Source of the DNA: JBAYVY01 sp041674345
GTDB taxonomy: Bacteria > Planctomycetota > Phycisphaerae > Phycisphaerales > Zrk34
Direction: 5' to 3'
Length of the DNA stretch: 14,415 bases
NCBI GenBank assembly: GCA_041674345.1
Contig: JBAYVY010000046.1
Location: forward strand, 1-14,415
Shown: positions 1 to 6,204 of the stretch, in pieces
Layout: the number at the start of each line of letters is the position of its first letter
How positions within the stretch are numbered: position 1 is the stretch's first letter
Made by a program: the position numbers and the translations under genes
Notes under the pieces: model-generated
Told to the model about the DNA's origin: nothing
Seen by the model: the letters and a program-made list of their open reading frames with translations, nothing else
The model's database searches: none

Positions 1-307
1 CCGCGGCCTGTTTCTTCAGCGAATCATCGGCCTTGAAGTGCAGATGGGGCATCTGGCGGATTTCGATGCGTTTGGAAATTTCGGCCTGGATGTGCCGCGC
101 CGCGTGATCCAGCGCGGTGACGGTCAGTGGCTGATGCTCGGCGGGAAGCACGGAAATGCTGACCACGGCCTCGCGGCGGTCTGGGGAAACTTTGACCGCG
201 GTGACGGAAATCATGCCCTTGATACGTGGATCGGACATGCCGGTCAACAAGATTTGGCCGATGGTTCGTCGCAGGGCGGATTCGAGTTGTTCCTGGCGGT
301 GAGGCAT
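1..307 (-). CDS. rbfA: Ribosome-binding factor A, 3' end outside window
   Basis: RbfA binds the 30S subunit and helps late 16S rRNA 5'-end maturation in the cytoplasm. The frame opens at the ATG complementary to 305-307 and runs through the window edge without a stop, giving 102 residues. The product starts MPHRQEQLESALRRTIGQIL and continues with DPRIKGMISVTAVKVSPDRR, then a VSISVLP strand and RHIQAEISKRIEIRQMPHLHF. This matches the RbfA KH-like fold, including the late R-x-x-P-x-L-x-F segment. Only a few C-terminal residues should be missing, as the family is usually about 110-130 residues. It is the third gene of a nusA-infB-rbfA operon, 163 bases after the infB stop, an unusually large gap filled by two repeats. 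No Shine-Dalgarno precedes the ATG; the upstream bases are the GAACCCC heptamer repeat. Family call is firm; the start is the only plausible one seen. Confidence 0.93.
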   Translation of the reverse strand, partial: MPHRQEQLESALRRTIGQILLTGMSDPRIKGMISVTAVKVSPDRREAVVSISVLPAEHQPLTVTALDHAARHIQAEISKRIEIRQMPHLHFKADDSLKKQAA

Positions 308-312
308 GGCGA

Positions 313-346
313 GGGTTCGGGGTTCGGGGTTCGGGGTTCAGGGTTC
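313..346. repeat. GGGTTCG heptamer tandem repeat, nearly five copies
   Basis: Units start at 313, 320, 327, 334 and 341; the fourth ends in A instead of G and the fifth lacks its last base. On the plus strand this gives five GGG runs separated by TTCG or TTCA, a pattern that can fold as a G-quadruplex. On the rbfA-coding strand it reads as GAACCCC copies ending five bases before the rbfA ATG, where a ribosome binding site would be expected. Confidence 0.9.
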
Positions 347-357
347 AAAGCCGGAAA

Positions 358-456
358 TTAAACACAGAGGTCACAGAGATCACACGAGTGGGAACAAGCA
401 TGAGATTCAAACTGTTTTTATTTTCTTCTCCGTGTCCTCTGTGTCCTCTGTGTTAA
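358..456. repeat. Palindromic intergenic element with AACACAGAGG arms and TTAA ends
   Basis: Left arm 358-388 and the reverse complement of right arm 428-456 are near-copies built on AACACAGAGGACACAGAGG, with a few differences in the left arm. The 39-base centre is A/T-rich. Both ends carry TTAA (358-361 and 453-456). Transcribed within the nusA operon it would form a long hairpin between infB and rbfA. Similar CACAGAGGACAC palindromes are, from memory, scattered between genes in many environmental bacteria. No transposase gene is present, so mobility is only inferred. Confidence 0.75.
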
Positions 457-470
457 GTTCTTTATTTTAA

Positions 471-3398
471 TCAAAGTTTCTGCTTGACTTCGGTGGTGGT
501 GTAGCATTCGAGGATATCGCCTGGGCGGATGTCGTCGTAGCCGTCGATGGAGCAGCCGCATTCCATGCCGGCGCGGACTTCGCGGGCGTCGTCCTTGAAG
601 CGTTTAAGGGAGCTGAGAGTGCGGTCGTGTTCGGTGACGATGTTGTCGCGCGTGACGCGGATCATGGCGTTTCGGCGGATGAGGCCGTCGGTGACGTAGC
701 AACCGGCGATCATGCCGACCTTGGAGATTCGGAAGACTTCGCGGACCTGGGCGTGCCCGATGACTTCCTCGCGTTTTTCGGGGGCGAGCATACCTTCGAG
801 GGCGTTCTTCACATCGTCGAGGATGTTGTAGATGATGCGATAGAGGCGGATATCGACGCCGCGATGCTCGGCCTCGGCGCGTGCGTGCTGGGAGGCGATG
901 ACGTTGAAGCCGACGATGATGGCGTCGGACGCCTCGGCGAGCAGCACGTCGGATTCGGTGATGCCGCCGACCGCCGCATGAAGGACGCGGACGGAGACCT
1001 CGCTGTTTTCCGAGCCGACCTGTTCGAGGGTTTTGCGGAGGACTTCGACGGAACCCTGGACGTCGGCCTTGACGACGATGCGCAGTTCCTTGACCGCGCC
1101 GGTCTTCATCTGCTCGAACACGTTGTCGAGCGTGACCTTGGATTTGCTGGCCAGTTCGCGTTTGCGTTCGGCGTCGCGGCGCTGGGTGGCGATGTCCTCG
1201 GCCTGACGGAGGGAGGCGGTGACATAGAACTTGTCCCCGGCGTCGGGGACGTGGTCGATGCCGGAGATTTCAACGGGCGTGGCCGGGCCGGCGATGGTGA
1301 GCGTGTTGCCGCGGTCGTCGATGATATCGCGGACACGTCCGAAGGCGCGGCCGATGACGATGAAGTCGCCGATTTTCAGTTCGCCGCCCTGCACCAAGAC
1401 ACGGGCGACGGGGCCTCGGCCTTCGCTGAGTTCGGCTTCGATGACCTGTCCGTAGGCCGGTCCGCCGTAGTCGGCGGTCAGTTCTTTGAGTTCGGCCTGG
1501 TAATCGAGGACTTCGACCAGATCGGTGACGCCCTGGCCGGTGGTGGCGCTGACGCGCATGACTTCGGTGTCGCCGCCCCATTCGGTGGGGTTGAGGCCTT
1601 GTTCGGCGAGCTGGCCGAGGATTTTGGTGACATTGCCTTCGGTGGCGTCGGGGCGATCGATCTTGTTGAGCGCGACGACGATGGGGACACCGGCCGCCTT
1701 GGCGTGGTTGATGGATTCGATGGTCTGCGGCATGACGCCGTCGTCGGCGGCGACGACGAGCACGACGATATCGGTGAGATTGGCGCCGCGCAAGCGCATG
1801 GCGGTGAACGCCTCGTGGCCGGGGGTATCGAGGAAGACGACGGTTTTGTCTTTGCCGTCGCTGCCTTGGATGGTGGCGCGGTAGGCGCCGATGTGTTGGG
1901 TGATGCCTCCGGCTTCGTGTGCGGCGACATCCTTGGAGCGGATACGGTCGAGCAGCGAGGTTTTGCCGTGATCGACGTGACCCAGCACGGCGACGATGGG
2001 CGGACGGCGCTGGACCAGGACCGGCTCGCGCACGAGCAGTTCGTTTTCAACACGTTGCTGGGCGGACTGTGCTTCCTTGACGACCAGTTCGATGTTGTAT
2101 TCGAGGCAGACTTCGGCGGCCAGGAGCTTGTCGATGGCGTGGTTGAGGGTGGTCATCACGCCCTTGTCGAAGAGGAACTTGATGATGTCGGCGGCCTTGA
2201 TGCCCGTGGCGGCGGACAGTTCCTTGATGGTGAAGGGTTCGGCGATTTCGACCTTTCCGCCGACTTCGGCGGGGCTGAGCGCCTGGACGGGGGTTCCGTC
2301 GGCGTGCTTTCGCATTTCGCGTCGGCGTTGTTTGAGGAAACCGCCGGCGCGGGACAGACGTTCTTCGCGTTCGATGAGGTCTTGTTCGCTGAAGGTTCCG
2401 CGGCGCCAGAGGTCGGCATCGGTGGTTCGCTTGGGCGGAGCGGCCGCCCCGGCGTGGGCGCCGCCGCCACTTCCGGGGGCGCCGCCGCCGCCACGTTTGC
2501 GACGGGGCGAACGGGAGACGTCTTCTTCGGGGGCCGGGCCGCCGACGCCGCGCCCTCGGATCGGTCCGCGTGAACGGATCATGTCGGAGGAGGCGGATGA
2601 ATCGGACGGAGCGGGCCGGCGTGGACGTGGGGCCTCGATGACTTCGGGCGCTTCGACACGGACGACCCTGGGGCCTTTGAGTTTGGCGGCCTTGGGCTTG
2701 TGCAGTTGGGGACCGGCGGGCTTGATGTTTTCCGGTCGCTTGGGCACGTTGGGCCTGGAGCGCTGAATGGCCTTGGGCGGTTCGGCGGGGGAAGCGGCGG
2801 CGTCGGTCGCGGAAGTGGTCGCGGCGATGGGTTCGGCCCCGGTCGGAGCGGGTGGAGGGGGCGAGAGGGGCGCGGGGGAAGCCGGCTCGGCCGCGCCGGG
2901 GGCGGCGACGGAAAGCGCGGCGACCGATTCATGCTTGTGACGAGGCGCGGCCTTGTGCGGCGCTTCGATGGCCGGGGGCGTGACGGGGGGCGTGACGGGG
3001 GGCGTGACGGGGGGCGTGACGGGTGTTTCGACCACGGGCGGCGCGATGGCAACGACCGGAGGCGCGGCTTCGCCGGGGGCTTCGACGGTTTGCGTCGCGG
3101 TGTCCGTGTCGGTGTCGGTGGATTCGTCGTGCGATTCGCCGGGCGACCCCGGAACCTTGGCGCGTCGGCGGGACTTGGTCTTGATCTTGTCCAGGTCCAC
3201 TTTTTCAGCGGTTTCGACGGCGGTGTGATTGCCGCCTTCGGTGAACCACTCGCGGATGGTCATCTCCAGCCCGATGGAGACGGTGGCCATGGGGTTGCTG
3301 ATGTTCAGCCCCTCGGCATGGCATTTGGCAATGACGACCTTGGACTCGACGCCGAGGTCCTTGGCCAGTTCATGCAGGCGTTTCTTGGACTTCGCCAA
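471..3398 (-). CDS. infB: Translation initiation factor IF-2
   Basis: IF-2 is the GTPase that places initiator tRNA on the 30S subunit and promotes 50S joining. From the chosen TTG start the product is 975 residues. The order is: IF2_N module at about 5-52 (KSKKRLHELAKDLG); a long Pro/Ala/Ser and charged linker at about 60-370 with four TPPV repeats; a second IF2_N module at about 391-440; the G domain with GHVDHGKT (473-480), GGIT (497-500), DTPG (524-527) and NKID (578-581); then the two beta-barrels, with domain III between them. All G motifs are intact. TTG at 3398 is preferred because AGGAG lies seven bases upstream and it gives the usual MAKSKKR beginning; the upstream in-frame TTG at 3425 adds nine residues but has no good ribosome site. 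It follows nusA by 51 bases, so co-transcription is expected. Confidence 0.96.
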   Translation of the reverse strand: MAKSKKRLHELAKDLGVESKVVIAKCHAEGLNISNPMATVSIGLEMTIREWFTEGGNHTAVETAEKVDLDKIKTKSRRRAKVPGSPGESHDESTDTDTDTATQTVEAPGEAAPPVVAIAPPVVETPVTPPVTPPVTPPVTPPAIEAPHKAAPRHKHESVAALSVAAPGAAEPASPAPLSPPPPAPTGAEPIAATTSATDAAASPAEPPKAIQRSRPNVPKRPENIKPAGPQLHKPKAAKLKGPRVVRVEAPEVIEAPRPRRPAPSDSSASSDMIRSRGPIRGRGVGGPAPEEDVSRSPRRKRGGGGAPGSGGGAHAGAAAPPKRTTDADLWRRGTFSEQDLIEREERLSRAGGFLKQRRREMRKHADGTPVQALSPAEVGGKVEIAEPFTIKELSAATGIKAADIIKFLFDKGVMTTLNHAIDKLLAAEVCLEYNIELVVKEAQSAQQRVENELLVREPVLVQRRPPIVAVLGHVDHGKTSLLDRIRSKDVAAHEAGGITQHIGAYRATIQGSDGKDKTVVFLDTPGHEAFTAMRLRGANLTDIVVLVVAADDGVMPQTIESINHAKAAGVPIVVALNKIDRPDATEGNVTKILGQLAEQGLNPTEWGGDTEVMRVSATTGQGVTDLVEVLDYQAELKELTADYGGPAYGQVIEAELSEGRGPVARVLVQGGELKIGDFIVIGRAFGRVRDIIDDRGNTLTIAGPATPVEISGIDHVPDAGDKFYVTASLRQAEDIATQRRDAERKRELASKSKVTLDNVFEQMKTGAVKELRIVVKADVQGSVEVLRKTLEQVGSENSEVSVRVLHAAVGGITESDVLLAEASDAIIVGFNVIASQHARAEAEHRGVDIRLYRIIYNILDDVKNALEGMLAPEKREEVIGHAQVREVFRISKVGMIAGCYVTDGLIRRNAMIRVTRDNIVTEHDRTLSSLKRFKDDAREVRAGMECGCSIDGYDDIRPGDILECYTTTEVKQKL
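2974..3023. repeat. 12-bp tandem repeat inside infB linker (TPPV copies)
   Basis: Unit CGTGACGGGGGG on the plus strand starts at 2979, 2991, 3003 and 3015; the last unit is degenerate. On the coding strand it encodes four tandem Thr-Pro-Pro-Val units, about residues 128-152 of IF-2. The near-perfect DNA identity suggests recent slippage expansion in a disordered linker that tolerates length change. Confidence 0.88.
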
Positions 3399-3410
3399 GG
3401 CAATACTCCT
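3398..3410 (-). promoter_or_regulatory. infB ribosome binding site that decides the TTG start
   Basis: The minus strand reads AGGAG (complement of 3406-3410), seven spacer bases, then TTG GCG AAG. This strong Shine-Dalgarno sits inside the longer reading frame opened by TTG at 3425, so the shorter product MAKSKKRLHE is the better call. Confidence 0.75.
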
Positions 3411-3449
3411 GTCGCTCGCAGACAATCACTCACGAACACAACACCAGAA

Positions 3450-5066
3450 TCAGGACGGCGACCGCTCATCGGATTCATCGCCGTCGGCCGTTTCACCACG
3501 CGCCAAACGCGCCACGTCGTTGTCATATGGATCGCCGGTGGGGTCGCCATCGACCGGATGCGGATCGCTGGGCGCGCCGTCGGTATCCGATTCACCGGCG
3601 TGCGCCTGCTCGTCGGCCAGCGCCACATCATGCGGGCGATCATCCCCGGCTTGCGGAGCCGGTTCCTCGCTCGAAGCCGTGCGATTAATCAACATATCCA
3701 GAATGCCACCGCTTCCGGGGCCGCCACCGGAAGAACCCGGGGCGGCGCTCGAAGACTCGCTCTGCCCCGGCTTGGGCACACTTCCGGGGGCCGGGCCACC
3801 CAAAATCGCGGCGGCTTGCGCCTCGGCGGCATCCATCTCCACCGCTTCGCCGGCCATCTCCATCTGCTTGCGACGCTCGGCTTCCTCGCGATCACGCTGC
3901 TGCTGCACGGCGACTTCCTTGGCCTTCTCGGAACAGATTTCCACGGCCTTGGTCGCGCTGGGCCGCTGCAACTCGAACTCCTTGAGATGTTCCACCAGCA
4001 CATCCGGGCCGACTTCCTCGATATCGAACACGCTGATGATGCCCAGCGCGCCCAGCCGGTCGATCATCTGCTCGGTGAAGCCCTCGACGGTCTTGAGCGT
4101 TTCCTCCAGAATATCCAGACCCTTGGCGAATTCGCCGGGGGTCAGAATGTCCACATCCCAGCCGGTCAGCCGGGCGGCCAGTCGCACGTTCTGGCCCCGC
4201 TTGCCGATCGCCAGCGACAGTTGATCTTCGTTGACGACGACCGTCGCGCGATTCAGTTCAAAGCAGAGTGAGATTTCGACGACTTCGGCGGGGCGAAGGG
4301 CGTTGGCGATCAACACCTGCGATGATTCGTTCCAGCGCACGATGTCGATTTTTTCGCCGGCCAGTTCATCGACGATGTTTTTGATCCGGCTTCCCCGCAC
4401 GCCGACGCACGCGCCGACGGCGTCGACCTTGGAGTCGATCGACGACACCGCCACTTTCGTGCGATGGCCCGGTTCACGGGCGAGGGCTTTGACTTCAATG
4501 ATGCGTTCGGAAACTTCGGGCACTTCCAGCTCGAACAGCCGCTTGATGAAATCGGGATTGGCGCGGGTGAGGACGATTTTCACCTGGCTTCCGGTGTCAC
4601 GGACATCGAGGATCATGCAGCGGACGCGCTCGCCGGGGATATGCTGTTCGCCGGGAATCTGCTCGGAGCGGGGCATGAAACCTTCGGCGCGTCCGAGTTG
4701 GACGACCAATGAGCCGCCTTCGTAGCGTTGCGCCACGCCGGTGACGACTTCGCCGATGCGTTGGGCGAACTCGTCATAGATGCTGGCCCGTTCGTCCTCG
4801 CGGAACTTTTGAATCATCACCTGCTTGGCGGTCTGGGCCGGGATGCGGCCGAGCGACGCCAGGGGGATCAATTCCTGTCCGCGGAAGATTCGGATTTCGC
4901 CGTTGAATCGGTCGATCTCGCAGGAAAACTCATCGGTATCCAGCGCGGCGAAGTGTTTGCGGGCGGCGGACACCATCGCCTGCTCGATGTCCTTGACGAG
5001 CGACTCCTTGTCCACGTTGCGCTCGCGGGCGATGGAGTCAATGATGCGGAGCATTTCGTTACTCAT
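3450..5066 (-). CDS. nusA: Transcription termination/antitermination factor NusA
   Basis: NusA binds RNA polymerase near the RNA exit channel and modulates pausing, intrinsic termination and antitermination. The 538-residue product has the N-terminal polymerase-binding domain at about 1-100, an S1 domain at about 104-170 (GEVVTGVAQRYEGGSLVVQL), KH1 with GACVGVRGSRI at 218-228, KH2 with LAIGKRGQNVRLAARL at 285-300, a C-terminal helical domain at about 325-375, then about 150 low-complexity residues rich in Ala, Gly, Ser and acidic residues. The tail is longer than in many NusA proteins. ATG at 5066 is chosen because AGGAA lies seven bases upstream and MSNEMLRIIDSIARERNVDK aligns with the usual start. 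A 41-codon upstream extension would run through an inverted repeat and is rejected. Likely controlled by the structured leader at 5181-5512. Confidence 0.96.
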   Translation of the reverse strand: MSNEMLRIIDSIARERNVDKESLVKDIEQAMVSAARKHFAALDTDEFSCEIDRFNGEIRIFRGQELIPLASLGRIPAQTAKQVMIQKFREDERASIYDEFAQRIGEVVTGVAQRYEGGSLVVQLGRAEGFMPRSEQIPGEQHIPGERVRCMILDVRDTGSQVKIVLTRANPDFIKRLFELEVPEVSERIIEVKALAREPGHRTKVAVSSIDSKVDAVGACVGVRGSRIKNIVDELAGEKIDIVRWNESSQVLIANALRPAEVVEISLCFELNRATVVVNEDQLSLAIGKRGQNVRLAARLTGWDVDILTPGEFAKGLDILEETLKTVEGFTEQMIDRLGALGIISVFDIEEVGPDVLVEHLKEFELQRPSATKAVEICSEKAKEVAVQQQRDREEAERRKQMEMAGEAVEMDAAEAQAAAILGGPAPGSVPKPGQSESSSAAPGSSGGGPGSGGILDMLINRTASSEEPAPQAGDDRPHDVALADEQAHAGESDTDGAPSDPHPVDGDPTGDPYDNDVARLARGETADGDESDERSPS

Positions 5067-5122
5067 GCGGCTGTTCCTGCTAAGTTGTCCGTCCCAACTG
5101 GGGACTATTCGGTTGTCGAGTC

Positions 5123-5164
5123 GTGCGTCTTGCGGCTTGGACATTCGCAAGCCGCAGGACGCAC
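5123..5164 (-). repeat. Inverted repeat in nusA 5' leader with a duplicated arm
   Basis: Arms 5123-5139 and 5148-5164 are 17 bases each, complementary at 16 positions, with an 8-base loop. A second copy of CGCAAGCCGC (5146-5155 and 5167-5176) means two upstream segments could compete for one downstream partner in nusA mRNA. It lies between the leader terminator and the nusA start. No U-rich tract follows, so it is not itself a terminator. Confidence 0.8.
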
Positions 5165-5180
5165 ACCGCAAGCCGCCCTT

Positions 5181-5217
5181 AAAACACAAGGCCCCGCGCC
5201 CATCCGGGCCGGTGGCC
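5181..5217 (-). terminator. Intrinsic terminator hairpin in the nusA leader
   Basis: On the minus strand GGCC, bulged A, CCGGCCC, loop GGAT, GGGC, bulged G, CGG and GGCC form an 11-bp GC-rich stem. TTGTGTTTT follows immediately (complement of 5181-5189). Its position upstream of nusA and downstream of the promoter fits an attenuator. Alternatively it ends a stand-alone small RNA of about 330 nt. Structure is seen; function is inferred. Confidence 0.65.
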
Positions 5218-5421
5218 TACGTCACTGGACGGACATGCGACGAAGGCATGTCCGCCGACCGGATGGTTGCCCAACCATCAAGCCATCGCCGCCTCCCTTC
5301 CAACGGGCCGGCCCACCCTGCCGAATGACGGGATCATTTCCCGACTTCCGGGGGCGGGGGCGACAAGACGCAACCCAGGATGGTGCCCTTCAGGCATCAT
5401 CGCGCCGCGTCCGTGACGTAG
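5217..5421 (-). promoter_or_regulatory. Candidate structured leader RNA closed by a 14-bp long-range helix
   Basis: Minus-strand bases from 5421 to 5408 (CTACGTCACGGACG) pair with those from 5231 to 5217 (CGTCC, bulged A, GTGACGTAG), giving 14 pairs across about 175 bases. Enclosed hairpins are 5379-5401 (9-bp stem, one mismatch, loop TGAAG), 5329-5343 (5 bp), 5262-5279 (8 bp, 2-base loop) and 5230-5254 (9 bp, perfect). The closing helix abuts the terminator stem, sharing base 5217, and shares 5230-5231 with the last hairpin. This is the arrangement expected of a regulatory RNA or attenuator. I do not recognise a known riboswitch, tmRNA, RNase P or SRP RNA signature. No covariation evidence is available from one sequence. 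Confidence 0.5.
5278..5400 (-). CDS. Possible second leader ORF, 40 codons
   Basis: It starts at an ATG overlapping the stop of the 13-codon leader ORF (ATGA), which would allow coupled translation. The product begins MMPEGHHPGLRLVAPAPGSR and is not recognised. There is no independent Shine-Dalgarno. A 40-codon frame is unremarkable in GC-rich DNA, so this may be chance. Its course covers three hairpins of the leader, so translation through it would disrupt the fold. Confidence 0.15.
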   Translation of the reverse strand: MMPEGHHPGLRLVAPAPGSREMIPSFGRVGRPVGREAAMA

Positions 5422-5438
5422 TTCGTCCGACGATCCAT
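5397..5438 (-). CDS. Possible leader peptide MDRRTNYVTDAAR upstream of nusA
   Basis: A 13-codon frame starts at ATG complementary to 5436-5438, preceded at eight bases by AAGGAG (complement of 5447-5452), the best ribosome site in the leader. Its stop overlaps the next ATG. Codons 6-10 carry the upstream strand of the long-range helix (5408-5421), so a ribosome here would block that helix and could switch the downstream terminator. No run of a single amino acid suggests classical charged-tRNA attenuation. Peptide function is unknown; it may act only through its translation. Confidence 0.4.
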   Translation of the reverse strand: MDRRTNYVTDAAR

Positions 5439-5518
5439 CGTATCAACTCCTTCGGTTGCAGCATCTTACGACCTGTCACCGATCCGATGGGCGTCCTCGC
5501 ACCATCGACAATCCTTTA

Positions 5519-5548
5519 ATTATCGCCGTATCAAGGGGTTCTTGTCAA
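5519..5548 (-). promoter_or_regulatory. Sigma-70-type promoter for the nusA-infB-rbfA operon
   Basis: The minus strand shows a perfect -35 TTGACA (complement of 5543-5548), an 18-base spacer and -10 GATAAT (complement of 5519-5524, five of six consensus bases). Transcription would begin near 5512, leaving a leader of about 446 nt before the nusA ATG. It is the only strong promoter-like pair seen upstream of nusA. Confidence 0.65.
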
Positions 5549-6124
5549 CCGGGGCGGGGAAAACAGAACATCGGGGACAGCGAAACAGCAGGACATGCGG
5601 AGGGTGCGGAATACCGGGTCAGGGCTTGAAACTCGTGTCTGAATGAGTTCCCGTTGTCAAGAGCGAGCGTGGCCAATAGCGTTGCGCGGGGCGGTTCCAC
5701 TCATGTCTGCGGGCTGATGATCCCATTCGGTGGGTCCGAACTTCGACGGCTTCCCAATCCGGTGGAGGTTTGATCCGTGGGGACGGACTCGGTTCGCCAC
5801 AAACGCGGCGGGCCACCATGAGTTTTACGGGCTGGCCGCCCAGGTCGCCCCCGCATGGCCGTAGGCCGGGGCGCTGCTCGTTTTGTTCATCGCATTACGG
5901 GGGTGTGTCGATCATTGCCGGCTCCTGAATGGTGACGGCCTGTTCCATCGATCACGCCGCGACGCATGACGCGTCGCAAGCATCACCCGCGCTGGCTTCC
6001 GGGGGCAGGGGTTTAACTTCCGGGGGGGGGGTCGGTAGCCGAGGGCGTCGCCGGATCGCTCAAAGGCCTCACTTCCTGATTCCTCTATTGGAATGAATTC
6101 TCCCAATCCCCCCCCCTCCGTCCT
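5549..6124. other. Divergent intergenic region, no convincing gene
   Basis: This stretch separates the nusA promoter from the IclR promoter. Short frames exist on the minus strand (5619-5819, 66 codons; 5912-6199, 95 codons), but their products are Arg/Pro/Ser-rich, unrecognised and lack clear ribosome sites. A perfect 7-bp hairpin with a 5-base loop lies at 5959-5977. CTTCCGGGGG occurs twice, at 5996-6005 and 6017-6026. I see no tRNA, rRNA or transposase remnant. The region may be a decayed gene or long regulatory DNA; nothing visible decides. Confidence 0.5.
6022..6116. repeat. G10 and C9 homopolymer tracts upstream of the IclR gene
   Basis: Ten consecutive G occupy 6022-6031 and nine consecutive C occupy 6108-6116, about 10 to 100 bases before the proposed -35. 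The two tracts are complementary and could pair. Such runs are prone to slippage in vivo and to sequencing error. Confidence 0.85.
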
Positions 6125-6189
6125 TTGAATCCGACCCGCGGACCTTGTAGGATAGTATTCCATATGAGGTGTTTTTATTCCTCTATTGG
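6079..6189. promoter_or_regulatory. Perfect 13-bp direct repeat flanking the IclR promoter
   Basis: ATTCCTCTATTGG occurs at 6079-6091 and again at 6177-6189, start to start 98 bp apart. The first copy is upstream of the proposed -35 and the second lies between the proposed transcription start and the IclR ATG. Two identical sites around a promoter are a reasonable candidate operator pair for the IclR protein encoded downstream. Binding is inferred only. Confidence 0.4.
6125..6153 (+). promoter_or_regulatory. Likely promoter of the IclR-glycosidase operon
   Basis: TTGAAT at 6125-6130 (five of six for -35), a 17-base spacer and TAGGAT at 6148-6153 (four of six for -10). The start would be near 6160, leaving about 45 nt before the ATG at 6205. 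Moderate match only. Confidence 0.4.
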
Positions 6190-6204
6190 TCGGACGCATC
6201 GTGT

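Noticed and set aside
313..346. Short CRISPR-like array
   Set aside because: Units are seven bases with no spacers; it is a simple tandem repeat.
627..2573. 648-codon open frame on the plus strand opposite infB
   Set aside because: It mirrors the GC-rich codons of infB, has a biased Gly/Asp/Ala/Phe composition and no known motif, while infB shows all IF-2 G motifs.
2974..3023. Iterated binding sites or a repeat array
   Set aside because: The units are in frame and encode TPPV copies in the IF-2 linker, which explains them.
2700..4271. 523-codon plus-strand frame spanning the infB-nusA junction
   Set aside because: It crosses two well-supported genes on the other strand, is low-complexity at the start and has no recognisable domain.
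5067..5189. Longer NusA with a 41-residue N-terminal extension
   Set aside because: The extension reads through the inverted repeat at 5123-5164, is not part of the family, and the ATG at 5066 has a good Shine-Dalgarno.
5181..5512. Leader as tmRNA, RNase P RNA or SRP RNA
   Set aside because: Length would suit tmRNA or RNase P, but I could not find their conserved core motifs, a terminal CCA-type end or the SRP tetraloop domain.
5619..6199. Two small minus-strand frames (66 and 95 codons) in the divergent intergenic region
   Set aside because: Arg/Pro-rich, unrecognised, no clear ribosome sites, and the second runs across the G and C homopolymers and the promoter of the opposite gene.
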